DNA of 64,000 nucleotides from Liolophura sinensis (GCF_032854445.1 NC_088295.1:12447385-12511384); one strand, 5' to 3'; positions 36,118-45,075 are shown, numbered from the stretch's first letter. The notes: a model not told the origin generated them from the sequence alone. Numbers and translations are program-made.

Positions 36118-37076
36118 CGAAAATAGTATTCTGATTGGATCTCCTGGAGAGTACTGACTGATTGGATCTTATGATGAAAATGGCGATCTGATTGGATCTC
36201 AAGGCAATAACAGTAGCAAGACTAGTAATTTGATTGTATCTCATGATGAGTGAAACGATTTGATTTGACGTAATGACGTTATTACCAATCTGATTGTATC
36301 TCATGACAAAAATAGTCATTTGATTGTATCTCATAATGAGAATAGCGATCTGATTGGCGCTCATGGTGAGAGTAGCAATGTCATTGGATCTCATCATGAG
36401 AACCACACCGAGGTGATTATATCTTCTGTTGAGAGTAGATATCTGCTTGTATCTCATGATGATAATCGACATCTGATGGAATTTCCTGATCAGAATAGCA
36501 ATTTGATTCCATCTTTTGACTTGACTGGCAATCAGACCGTATCTTCTGGTGACATACGTAACCTGATTCGAATCTCTTGGTGAGAGTAGACATCTGATTG
36601 TATCTCATAGTGAGAGCAGCGGTACGTTCTGGAGAGAGTAGAAGTGTGGTTGTATCTCATGGTGAGAAAACGGCCTGATTATATATTTTGGCCAGAGTAA
36701 AAAGCTGACTGTATATCTCACGATGAGAACAGCAATTTGAAAATAGCAATCTGATTATACTTTTTGGTGAGAGTAAAAATCTTTGTGTATCTCATGGCGA
36801 GAACAGCGGTCTGATTATAACTTTTGGTGAGAGTAGAAATCTTTGTGTATCTCATGGCGAGAACAGCGGTCTGATTATAACTTTTGGTGAGAGTAGAAAT
36901 CTGGTTGTATCTCATGGCGAGAATAGCGGTCTGATTATAACTTCCGGTGAGGGTACTAATCTGGTTGTATCTCATGGCGAGAATAGCGGTTTGATTATAC
37001 CTTTTGGTGAGAATAGAAATCTGGGTGTATCTCATGGCGAGAACAGTGGTCTGATTATAACTTCCGGTGAGGGTAT
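36118..37076. repeat. 30/60-bp minisatellite, left part
   Basis: Units of about 30 bp alternate in two types (such as TCTGATTATACCTTTTGGTG and TCTGGTTGTATCTCATGGCG), giving a 60-bp higher-order unit. Left units are the most diverged. Because the period is a multiple of three, ORFs with 10-residue periodicity arise on both strands. The array continues after the retrotransposon at 43568. Confidence 0.92.
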
Positions 37077-37254
37077 TGTTATGTGCAGGACTGCCATCGG
37101 TTTCTAAATAGAGCTTGCCACTGTTTACATATGCTAAGTTCAGGGAGTGCTGTCTGCCTCTACCTTAGAATATTCCAGAATGCGCTCAGTTCGGTGCCTG
37201 TTTGTTTACATCAAGTGTTCAGGAATTTTCTTATTCTGGACAATTCCACCAGGC

Positions 37255-37261
37255 TATATAA
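37255..37261 (+). promoter_or_regulatory. LTR TATA-like box
   Basis: TATATAA inside GGCTATATAAGACC. The 3' LTR has CTATACAAG here, so the box is intact only in the 5' LTR. Transcription would start some 25-30 bases downstream, placing the LTR ORF in the RNA leader. Confidence 0.55.
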
Positions 37262-37326
37262 GACCTATGAAAGCAGGGGAGAACGGAGAGAGACGGAGAG
37301 AACGGAGAAAGGAGAATTATTGAGTT

Positions 37327-37638
37327 TTGGATGCTTTCGCTGTGTATTACTTTAGTAGGCCCTTTGTGCTGAATTTTGGTGTCTCTATAGCCTCTGGCTT
37401 TGTTATATCCTATCTCCACCGAGCACTTGTTCAGTCTGAACTTGTATGTTTAATTTGTGCTCTTGTATACACAGTGCTTATTAGTACACGGACCCTGTCT
37501 GTGGAATTTTGTGTATATTTCGTCATACAATCAGTTATACTGTGGATTTTCCATCTTGTGGATTTGCCTCTGAGCATTTATGCCTGTGTGGTATATATAT
37601 TGTGGAATATATGCGTCCGTTTGGACTTGACAGCGTAA
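37327..37638 (+). CDS. Hydrophobic ORF within the 5' LTR, function unknown
   Basis: 103 codons, rich in aliphatic and aromatic residues, with about three likely membrane-spanning stretches (for example around SIASGFVISYL, LICALVYTVL and VVYILWNICV). It lies downstream of the TATA-like box and ahead of the primer site. The stop overlaps a splice-donor-like GTAAGT. The 3' LTR keeps the ORF open. The base changes seen between the two copies alter amino acids, so conservation is not shown. It may be fortuitous. Confidence 0.35.
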   Translation: MDAFAVYYFSRPFVLNFGVSIASGFVISYLHRALVQSELVCLICALVYTVLISTRTLSVEFCVYFVIQSVILWIFHLVDLPLSIYACVVYILWNICVRLDLTA

Positions 37639-37748
37639 GTACCTTAGTATTTGTATAGATACTGCTATCCTTTCTTGTTAAACTTAAGTACTTTAGTATT
37701 TGTATAAGTCTTATTATCTGTTCTTGTTAAGCTAATAAATTGTTGTAA

Positions 37749-37754
37749 AATAAA
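37749..37754 (+). terminator. LTR polyadenylation signal
   Basis: AATAAA in GTAAAATAAAGTCTGC; the 3' LTR has the same hexamer near 43470-43475. A second AATAAA-type sequence (CTAATAAATTG) lies just upstream. Confidence 0.55.
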
Positions 37755-37851
37755 GTCTGCTGGTTTTGGTTACTTTTTTGTGCGGCTAAACTGTCGTGTA
37801 TTTCGAACAAGCCATCTCTTTATAATACAGGCAGTTTGGGTCGTAACAAAT

Positions 37852-37868
37852 TGGGGGCTTGTCCGGGA
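37852..37868 (+). promoter_or_regulatory. Retroelement primer-binding site, tRNA-Pro-like
   Basis: TGGGGGCTTGTCCGGGA, three bases past the 5' LTR. It differs by one base from the tRNA-Pro primer site I know from murine leukaemia virus type elements (TGGGGGCTCGTCCGGGA). Confidence 0.7.
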
Positions 37869-37966
37869 AGTGAATTTGAATTGGAATTGAAAGGATTTTG
37901 TGTAAGTTGTGTCATTTTTCTAGTCTTTGACTTTGTAGTAAATTTTGCCAGCAGATTTTATTCATC

Positions 37967-38290
37967 ATGTCGGATTTTAAACCCGACGAGTTTATGGAAG
38001 CGCCAGATCAGGATATTTTTGATGTGTTAAATAAGAATGATTTGTATGCTTTAAGCAAGTACCTGAATCTTAATATCAAAAGATCCTTACGTAAGAAAGA
38101 TATGCAGTTTAGTATTGCTAAGTGTTTGGTAGAATTACAGGAGTTTGATGAAAGTGCATTAGATGCGTACAGGCCTGAGGGCGATGAATCCACTGTAATA
38201 AGACTGAAAGAGTTAGAACTGAAGGAAAGGGAAAATGAAAAAGAAAGATTGTTTAAGGAAAGTGAAAATGAAAAAAGAAAGGTTGTTTAG
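37967..38290 (+). CDS. gag: Gag, N-terminal part (first frame)
   Basis: ATG-started 107-codon frame. Acidic start MSDFKPDEFM, then a lysine/glutamate-rich helix-like end. It stops shortly after a run of six A, while the adjacent frame from about 38235 continues the same charged composition, so the frame breaks within the A-rich stretch near 38270-38285. Broken Gag, described only as found. Confidence 0.7.
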   Translation: MSDFKPDEFMEAPDQDIFDVLNKNDLYALSKYLNLNIKRSLRKKDMQFSIAKCLVELQEFDESALDAYRPEGDESTVIRLKELELKERENEKERLFKESENEKRKVV

Positions 38291-38708
38291 AGAAAGGGAA
38301 AATGAAAGAGTGTTCGAATTGGAGAAATTGAGACTTCAGGGCGAAATTGAAGCAAGGAGACTAGAAGGATATAGGTCTGGCTTAAGTTTTTCTGATTTGC
38401 GTCCAAAATTTGACGTCGCTAGAAACATAAGATTGGTGCCACAATTTCGTGAAACTGATGTAGATAAATATTTTCTACAGTTTGAGAAGATTGCTCAAAA
38501 TTTAGAGTGGCCTAAAAAGTTTTGGACTACCCTTTTACGGAGTGTGTTAACTGGCAAAGCTATGGATATATACACAGAGTTATCAACAGAACAGGCTGCA
38601 GATTATGATTTTGTGAAAGATGTTATCTTAAAAAGATATGAGCTTGTGCCAGAGGCCTATCGGCAGAAGTTTAGAAATTTTGAGAAAAAGAGATCAGACT
38701 TACATTGA
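38235..38708 (+). CDS. gag: Gag, middle part (second frame)
   Basis: 157-codon frame overlapping the first. It contains a capsid-like region (FDVARNIRLVPQFRE, YFLQFEKIAQNLEWP) typical of retrotransposon Gag. It ends at a stop near 38706 just after an A-rich run; the third frame takes over, so a second one-base break lies near 38690-38697. Confidence 0.75.
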   Translation: MKKKDCLRKVKMKKERLFRERENERVFELEKLRLQGEIEARRLEGYRSGLSFSDLRPKFDVARNIRLVPQFRETDVDKYFLQFEKIAQNLEWPKKFWTTLLRSVLTGKAMDIYTELSTEQAADYDFVKDVILKRYELVPEAYRQKFRNFEKKRSDLH

Positions 38709-39840
38709 ATTTGCTAGGCAGAAGGAACAATTGTTTGAGCGGTTGTGTTATGCTAAAAGCGTAGGTAATGATTATGAAAAGTTGAAACAGATCATTTTGA
38801 TTGAAGACTTTAAAAGGTGTATTAATGATGATGTTAGAACTTTCATTGAGGACAAAGAGGCTGATACTTTAGAAGCAGCAGCCACTATGGCCGATACATA
38901 CACGGTTACACATAAGGTCTCATTTCAGAAAAAGCCGTCTACATTTAGAAAGCCTCAACCCTTTTCCAGCGGTTCATTTAACTCAAATTCAGGCCCACCG
39001 AAACAGAATCAAAATTTTGACAAATCAGGTGATCAAAGAAGACCTGTTAATTCGAACACTACTCAACGAAGGTCTGACCATACATTTACTGATAGACAGT
39101 TTAGCAGGGTTACATGTAATTTTTGTAGGAAGCCAGGCCATGTCATATCAAATTGTTATGCTTTAAAGAGAAGGCAAGAACAGGAGGGTGGCCCCAAGCC
39201 TACTGGTTTGTGTGTTACTGCTAAAAAGTCTGATATAGTGAACAATGTTGATGTATTTGATTATGTTAAGACTCCACCAGTAGATTGTACACAGAATTCA
39301 CAGGATAATGTTATGAAGGTTTTTGAGCCATTTATTTGTGACGGTAAAGTCTCACTTAAAAGTGACATGTCTTGTGATACAGAGATCAGGGTATTAAGAG
39401 ATACTGGAGCTTCTCAGTCTTTATTGTTACAAGATGTTTTGCCATTTTCTGATGAGTCATATTCTGGATCAAATGTATTAATTAGAGGTGTAAGCTCTGC
39501 TGAATTTGAATCTGTGCCTCTTCACAAAGCTTACTTGTCATCAGACATTATTTCGGGTCCTGTTACTGTCGGCATTAGGCCTACTTTGCCTTTTAAAGGA
39601 ATTCATCTACTACTTGGCAATGATCTTGCTGGTGACAAAGTAATGGTTAATCCTATTGTGACTGATAAACCTTGTTTAAATCAAACTGTTGATCCTGTTG
39701 AGAAAGAAATTCCAGATTTGTATCCCTCTTGTGCTGTAACGAGGTCTATGTCAAACAAACTTTCTGATAACGGCAAAAACACAGTAACGGACTTACAAGA
39801 TACATCTTACACAAATGTTTACTCACGGCGACTGCATTGA
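38638..39840 (+). CDS. Gag C-terminal part with zinc knuckle, and aspartic protease
   Basis: Third frame; real content starts near 38695. It holds a CCHC knuckle (CNFCRKPGHVISNC, 39115-39156), a proline/asparagine-rich spacer, then a retropepsin-like segment with LRDTGASQSLL (DTGA at 39400-39411) and LLLGNDLAG. The frame overlaps the integrase frame at 39815-39840. A programmed shift or another break are both possible there. Confidence 0.85.
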   Translation: MSLCQRPIGRSLEILRKRDQTYIEFARQKEQLFERLCYAKSVGNDYEKLKQIILIEDFKRCINDDVRTFIEDKEADTLEAAATMADTYTVTHKVSFQKKPSTFRKPQPFSSGSFNSNSGPPKQNQNFDKSGDQRRPVNSNTTQRRSDHTFTDRQFSRVTCNFCRKPGHVISNCYALKRRQEQEGGPKPTGLCVTAKKSDIVNNVDVFDYVKTPPVDCTQNSQDNVMKVFEPFICDGKVSLKSDMSCDTEIRVLRDTGASQSLLLQDVLPFSDESYSGSNVLIRGVSSAEFESVPLHKAYLSSDIISGPVTVGIRPTLPFKGIHLLLGNDLAGDKVMVNPIVTDKPCLNQTVDPVEKEIPDLYPSCAVTRSMSNKLSDNGKNTVTDLQDTSYTNVYSRRLH

Positions 39841-40510
39841 TAATGATGAATCAGACCATTGTACACCTAGTGACATATCAAATGTTTCTAAACATCAGCT
39901 TGTAACTGACCAGCATAAAGACCCAGAAATTTCATGTTTGTTTGACAGAGCTCTCGATGATTGTGTTATTTCATCTGAACCTGTGTGTTATTATGTCAAG
40001 TCCGATATACTTATGCGTAAATGGAGACCACCTGATGTATCTGTTGATGATGAGTGGGCTGTTAAACATCAGATTGTTGTACCTAAGGCATACCGAACTG
40101 AAATTTTACGTATGGCACATGAAATGCCATTAGCTGGTCACTTGGGTGTTAACAAGACCTACTACAGGATACTGAACCACTTCTTTTGGCCAGGATTAAA
40201 GGGAGATGTAACCCAGTTTTGTAAATCATGTCATACATGCCAGGTAGTGGGTAAGCCTAATCAGACTATTCCTAAGGCACCATTAGAGCCTGTACCAGCT
40301 TTTCAAGAGCCATTCAGCAAAATATTGATTGATTGTGTAGGCCCTCTACCTAAGACGAAGTCTGGGAATCAGTATGTGTTATCTATTATGTGTACAGCAT
40401 CCAGATTTCCCGAAGCTGTTCCTTTAAGGAATATAAACACCAAGTCTGTTGTAAAAGCTTTAACAAAGTTTTTTTACTCTGTTTGGTTTACCCAAATCCA
40501 TACAGTCTGA
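39815..40510 (+). CDS. Integrase: zinc-binding N-terminal and first catalytic part
   Basis: HHCC zinc-binding region (HEMPLAGHLGVNKT, CKSCHTC; about 40118-40243), then the catalytic core start with the first acidic residue in ILIDCVGPL (Asp codon at 40331). The frame stops at 40510 and the core resumes in another frame; the switch falls in the T-rich stretch around 40470-40500. Confidence 0.9.
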   Translation: MFTHGDCIDNDESDHCTPSDISNVSKHQLVTDQHKDPEISCLFDRALDDCVISSEPVCYYVKSDILMRKWRPPDVSVDDEWAVKHQIVVPKAYRTEILRMAHEMPLAGHLGVNKTYYRILNHFFWPGLKGDVTQFCKSCHTCQVVGKPNQTIPKAPLEPVPAFQEPFSKILIDCVGPLPKTKSGNQYVLSIMCTASRFPEAVPLRNINTKSVVKALTKFFYSVWFTQIHTV

Positions 40511-40526
40511 TCAAGGTTCAAGCTTT

Positions 40527-41468
40527 ATGTCTGGTATTTTTCAGCAAGTTATGTACCAGTTAGGCATTAAACAATACAAGTCGTCTGCCTACCACCCAGA
40601 AAGTCAAGGTGCAATTGAAAGATTTCACCAAACATTAAAGAACATGATTAAGACTTATTGTTATGATACAGAGAAAGACTGGGATGAAGGTATTCCATTT
40701 CTTATGTTTGCTGTTCGAGAGTCAGTACAAGAATCATTGGGTTTCAGTCCATTTGATTTAGTATTTGGACATACTGTTAGAGGACCTTTGTTAATTTACA
40801 AGGAACAGTTTTTCAATGATGACACAAGTAATGTAAATCTTTTGGATTATGTATCTGATTTTCGTGCTAAGCTTGTCAGAGCATGTGAATTGGCTAAAGC
40901 CAATCTTGAATGTACTCAGAAGAATATGAAACGTAGATATGATGAGAAATCTGTTGTTCGGTCATTTCAACCTGGTCAGAAAGTTTTAGTATTGTTACCT
41001 GTACCTGGTAAATGTTTTGATGTCAGATATTTTGGTCCATATGTTGTTGACAAAAAGCTGAGTGAGCTTAACTATGTTGTTAAAACACCTGATCGGCGCA
41101 AATCAAGTCAGTTATGTCATATTAACATACTGAAACCCTATGTAAACAGAAGTGACACTGACAACACTGCTGTACATTCTGTTAATGTTGTTGCTGCTGA
41201 CATTGACCAGAGTTGCTGTAATACAGATGATATTGGCGAACAGTTGGTTGATTCTAAGCTCAATACTTCAAAGCTTCAGAATTCAGATGTCTTAAAACAA
41301 CTTGATTCTAAACTGCAACATCTGGAACCCATTCAGCAACAGCAACTGTCTGAACTTGTTTTTGAGTTTTCACATTGTTTCCGGATGTACCATCAAGAAC
41401 TGATGTCATCTTTCACGATGTTGATGTTGGTGATGCCTCACCTATTAAACAGCACCCTTACAGGTTAA
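40527..41468 (+). CDS. Integrase: catalytic remainder and GPY/F module
   Basis: The second catalytic Asp (SDQGSSF, codon at 40509) and the Glu (GAIERFHQ, codon at 40617) are 36 residues apart, the D-x35-E spacing. A GPY/F-type C-terminal module follows (FGPYVVDKKLSELNYVV, then CHINILKPY near 41115-41141), typical of Ty3/gypsy integrases. The frame ends at 41468 after another one-base break near 41365-41390, where the RT frame takes over. Confidence 0.9.
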   Translation: MSGIFQQVMYQLGIKQYKSSAYHPESQGAIERFHQTLKNMIKTYCYDTEKDWDEGIPFLMFAVRESVQESLGFSPFDLVFGHTVRGPLLIYKEQFFNDDTSNVNLLDYVSDFRAKLVRACELAKANLECTQKNMKRRYDEKSVVRSFQPGQKVLVLLPVPGKCFDVRYFGPYVVDKKLSELNYVVKTPDRRKSSQLCHINILKPYVNRSDTDNTAVHSVNVVAADIDQSCCNTDDIGEQLVDSKLNTSKLQNSDVLKQLDSKLQHLEPIQQQQLSELVFEFSHCFRMYHQELMSSFTMLMLVMPHLLNSTLTG

Positions 41469-42691
41469 ACCCAGTGAAGGCTAAGTACCTCTCTAATGAG
41501 ATTAAGTACCTATTAGACAATGACTTTATTGAGCCTAGTCACAGTAACTGGAGTTCACCATGTATTTTGGTACCCAAGCCTGATGGTACATATAGAATGT
41601 GTACGGATTACAGGAAAGTCAACGCTGTCACTAAATCAGACAATTATCCAATACCTCGTATTGATGACTGTATTGACGCTGTTGGTCAGGCGAAACATGT
41701 ATCAAAGTTCGATCTGTTAAAAGGGTTTTGGCAGGTTCCTCTTTCTCCTAGGGCTCGTGAAGTTTCAGCGTTTGCTACGGCCGATGGACTCTTTCAGTAC
41801 AAGGTAATGCCATTTGGAATGAAGAATAGCCCAGCTACGTATCAACGCCTGATGAATGAGGTCACTTCCAGTTTGAACGGGTGTCGTGTCTACATAGATG
41901 ACGTCATTATCTTCGCCGACACTTGGGAACGGCACATTTCCAGAATACGCCAGTTGTTTAAGAGACTTATTCAGGCTAAACTTACCGTCAATCTTGTAAA
42001 AAGTGAATTTTGTTGTGCCACTGTCACATATTTGGGTCATGTTGTCGGCCAAGGTCAAGTTAAGCCTATTGACTCCAAAGTCAGTGCTATTTCTACACTT
42101 CCTGTACCCTGTAACAAGAGGCAGCTTAAGCGCTTTTTGGGTATGGCTGGATATTACAGGAAATTCTGTCCAAATTTTTCCACTATTAGTGAGCCATTGA
42201 CTCATCTGTTGAAAAAGTCCAGCAAGTTTACTTGGTCAGACGAGTGCCAAACTGCATTTGATGAGATAAAAGCCATACTTAAAAGTTCGCCTGTGTTGTC
42301 AGCACCTAATTTTGAGAAAACTTTTAAGTTAGCAGTTGATGCAATTGATGTTGCTATAGGTGCAGTTTTGCTTCAGGAGGACAATCTTGGTGTTGATCAT
42401 CCAGTTTGTTTCTTTTCTCGTAAACTTAACAAGTTTCAGAGAAATTATTCAACTGTTGAAAAAGAATGTTTGTCTGTTATTTTAGCTCTGCAACATTTTG
42501 AAGTGTATGTAGCAGCTTCGAGACAACCTGTGATTGTAAATACTAATCACAATCCACTTGTGTTTCTGCAGAAAGTTAAGGGAAAGAATCGATTGTTACG
42601 GTGGAGTTTATTGTTGCAGGAATACAATCTTGAAATCAAACATATAAAGGGAAAAGATAATGTTATTGCAGATTGCTTGTCTCGTGTATAA
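41375..42691 (+). CDS. Reverse transcriptase and RNase H
   Basis: RT motifs in order: WSSPCILVPKPDGTYRMCTD, FDLLKGFWQVPL, MPFGMKNSPATYQR, VYIDDVIIFAD (YIDD at 41891-41902) and KRQLKRFLGMAGYYRKF. RNase H follows from about 42290 (LAVDAIDVAIGAVLLQ, VEKECLSVILAL, ADCLSRV). At the usual T-D-H position the copy has NTNHNPL, Asn instead of Asp (codon 42545-42547). Nothing after RNase H resembles integrase or envelope. Confidence 0.95.
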   Translation: MFPDVPSRTDVIFHDVDVGDASPIKQHPYRLNPVKAKYLSNEIKYLLDNDFIEPSHSNWSSPCILVPKPDGTYRMCTDYRKVNAVTKSDNYPIPRIDDCIDAVGQAKHVSKFDLLKGFWQVPLSPRAREVSAFATADGLFQYKVMPFGMKNSPATYQRLMNEVTSSLNGCRVYIDDVIIFADTWERHISRIRQLFKRLIQAKLTVNLVKSEFCCATVTYLGHVVGQGQVKPIDSKVSAISTLPVPCNKRQLKRFLGMAGYYRKFCPNFSTISEPLTHLLKKSSKFTWSDECQTAFDEIKAILKSSPVLSAPNFEKTFKLAVDAIDVAIGAVLLQEDNLGVDHPVCFFSRKLNKFQRNYSTVEKECLSVILALQHFEVYVAASRQPVIVNTNHNPLVFLQKVKGKNRLLRWSLLLQEYNLEIKHIKGKDNVIADCLSRV

Positions 42692-42804
42692 GTTGTGTAT
42701 AAATGTTTAATTACATGTGGTTGTAACATGTTGTATATATATTGTAAGTATATTGTAAGTAAAAAAAAAAGTTAGGAAAACTTTTTTTTCTTGAAGGGTA
42801 GGTG

Positions 42805-43567
42805 TGTTAAGTGCACGACTGCCGTCGGTTTCTAAATATAGCTTGCCACTGTTTACATATGCTAAGTTCAGGGAGTGCTGTCTGCCTCTACCTTAGAATA
42901 TTCCAGAATGCGCTCAGTTCGGTGCCTGTTTGTTTACATCAAGTGTTCAGGAATTTTCTTATTCTGGACAATTCCACCAGGCTATACAAGACCTATGAAA
43001 GCAGGGGAGAACGGAGAGAACGGAGAAAGGAGAATTATTGAGAGTTTTGGATGCTTTCGCTGTGTATTACTTTAGTAGGCCCTTTGTGCTGAATTTTGGT
43101 GTCTCTATAGCCTCTGGCTTTGTTATATCCTATCTCCACCGAGCACTTGTTCAGTCTGAACTTGTATGTTTAATTTGTGCTCTTGTATACACAGTGCTTA
43201 TTAGTACACAGACCCTGTCTGTGGAATTTTGTGTATATTTCGTCATACACTCAGTTATACTGTGGATTTTCCATCTTGTGAATTTGCCTCTGAGCATTTA
43301 TGCCTGTGTGGTATATATATTGTGGAATATATGCGTCCGTTTGGACTTGACAGCGTAAGTACCTTAGTATTTGTATAGATACTGCTATCCTTTCTTGTTA
43401 AACTTAAGTACTTTAGTATTTGTATAAGTCTTATTATCTGTTCTTGTTAAGCTAATAAATTGTTGTAAAATAAAATCTGCTGGTTTTGGTTACTTTTTTG
43501 TGCGGCTAAACTGTCGTGTATTTCGAACAAGCCATTTCTTTATAATACAGGCAGTTTGGTCGTAACA
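42805..43567 (+). repeat. 3' LTR (763 bp)
   Basis: Starts TGTTAAGTGCACG and ends GTCGTAACA, followed by the duplicated target GTAC. A purine-rich GAAGGGTAGG lies just upstream and may be the polypurine tract. Its own copy of the hydrophobic ORF is at 43038-43358 (106 codons). Confidence 0.95.
43038..43358 (+). CDS. Hydrophobic ORF within the 3' LTR
   Basis: 106 codons, same as the 5' LTR ORF with three extra N-terminal residues from a 2-base indel that changes the start context. Arg/Gln, Gln/His and Asp/Asn replacements separate the copies. Function unknown; may be non-coding. Confidence 0.3.
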   Translation: MRVLDAFAVYYFSRPFVLNFGVSIASGFVISYLHRALVQSELVCLICALVYTVLISTQTLSVEFCVYFVIHSVILWIFHLVNLPLSIYACVVYILWNICVRLDLTA

Positions 43568-45075
43568 GTACTAATCTGGTTGTATCTCATGGCGAGAACA
43601 GCGGTCTGATTATACCTTCTGGTGAGAGCAGGTCCTCTAATGTGGCTATATGTCAAGATGAGGACAACGGTACCTTCTGGTAAAAGTAGAATTCTGGTAG
43701 TATCTCAAAGCGAGAACAGGGGTCTGATTATCTATTTTGGTGAGAGTAAATAGCTGTATATCCCATGGTGAGAATGGCAATCTGAAAACAGTGGTATGAT
43801 GATACCTTCTGGTGAGAGTTGAAATCTGGCTGTATCTCATAGCGAGGACAGGAGTTTGATTATACTTTCTGGTGAGAGCAGGCCCTCTAACCTGGCTATA
43901 TGTCACGGTGAGAACAGCGGTACCTTCTGGTGAAAGTTGAATTCTGGTTGTATCTCATAGCGAGAACAGTGGACTGATTATACGTTCTGGTGAGAGTAGA
44001 AATCTGACTATCTCATGACGAGGACAGCTGTCTGATTATACCTTTTAGTGAGAGTGGAAATGTGGATGTATCTCATGGCGATTATAGCGATCTGATTATA
44101 CCTTCTGTGAGAGTACCAATCTGGTTGTATCTTATAGTGAGGACAGTGGTCTGATTATACCTTCTGGTGAGAGTAGAAATGTGGATGTATTGGCGATAAA
44201 AGCGATCTGATTATACCTTCTGTGAGAGTAGAAATGTGGATGTATTGGCGATAATAGCGATCTGATTATACCTTCTGTGAGAGTAGAAATCTGGTTGTAA
44301 CTCATGGCGAGAACAGTGGTCTGGGTTTGCATTTTGATCACAGTAGGAATCTGGTTGAATCTCATATTGAAAACAGTGGACTGATACCTTCTGGTGAAAG
44401 CACCAATCTGGCTCTGTTTCATGGTGAGAACAGTGCTCTGATTATACCTTCTGGTGAGAGCACCAATCTGGCTCTATTTCATGGTGAGAACAGTGCTCTG
44501 ATTATACCTTCTGTTGAACTATATCTGGCTATATCTCATGGCGAGAATAGCGATACGAAGTCGTTAATTTTCTGGTGAGAGTAGAAATCTGGCAGTATCT
44601 CATGGCGAGGACAGTGGTCTGATTATACCTTCTGGTGAGAGCACCAATCTGGCTCTATTTCATGGTGAGAACAGTGCTCTGATTATACCTTCTGGTGAGA
44701 GCACCAATCTGGCTCTATTTCATGGTGAGAACATTGCTCTGATTATACCTTCTGTTGAACTATATCTGGCTATATCTCATGGCGAGAATAGCGATATGAA
44801 GTCGTTAATTTTCTGGTGAGAGTAGAAATCTGGCAGTATCTCATGGCGAGGACAACGGTCTGATTATACCTTCTGGTGAGAGTACCAATCTGGCTGTATC
44901 TCATGGGGAGGACAGCGGTCTGATTATACCCTCTCGTGAGAGTACCAATCTGGCTGTATCTCGTGAGGACAGCGGTTTGATTATACCTTCTGGTGAGAGT
45001 ACCAATCTGGTTGTCAGTCATCGCAGGAATACCTGTCTGAAGTCTGATTATACCTTCTGATGACAGCAGAAATCT
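43568..45075. repeat. 30/60-bp minisatellite, right part
   Basis: Continuation of the array at 36118, interrupted by the retrotransposon. Units such as CTTCTGGTGAGAGTACCAAT and CTGGCTGTATCTCATGGCGA. A roughly 230-bp block (44400-44580 and 44630-44830) is itself duplicated with a shared ATATCTGGCTATATCTCATG segment. Confidence 0.92.

Larger units (their letters stand above)
37077..37848 (+). repeat. 5' LTR (772 bp)
   Basis: Starts TGTTATGTGCAGG and ends GTCGTAACA. Aligns with 42805-43567 over its whole length. It has 10 extra bases in the GGAGAGAGACGG area, lacks 2 bases of GAGAG, and has one extra G near the end. It carries a TATA-like box and an AATAAA signal. Confidence 0.95.
37077..43567 (+). 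mobile_element. Ty3/gypsy-type LTR retrotransposon with integrase before RT (Gmr1-like order)
   Basis: 6,491 bp. LTRs of 772 and 763 bp start TGTTA and end TAACA. A 4-base target duplication (GTAT left, GTAC right, one mismatch) rebuilds the interrupted minisatellite unit when the element is removed. Order inside: primer site, Gag with CCHC knuckle, protease (DTGA), integrase (HHCC, DD35E, GPY/F), reverse transcriptase (YIDD), RNase H. Integrase upstream of RT is copia-like, while the enzymes and GPY/F are Ty3/gypsy-like; this combination is known from Gmr1 elements. The LTRs differ by about ten substitutions and three indels, so insertion is recent. Reading frames are broken at several points, so this copy looks non-autonomous as assembled. 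Confidence 0.93.

Noticed and set aside
36044-37035. 142- and 105-codon ORFs on the minus strand with MRYNQ repeats
   Set aside because: Products of the 30/60-bp tandem array, whose length is a multiple of three; no start context, splice sites or domain.
37083-37355. 90-codon ORF at the start of the LTR, also present in the 3' LTR in shortened form
   Set aside because: The frame is disrupted between the two LTRs by a 10-base indel and shows no feature; only the hydrophobic ORF is kept in both.
42700-42804. Envelope gene after RNase H
   Set aside because: Only about 110 non-coding bases separate the RNase H stop from the 3' LTR, so there is no room for one.
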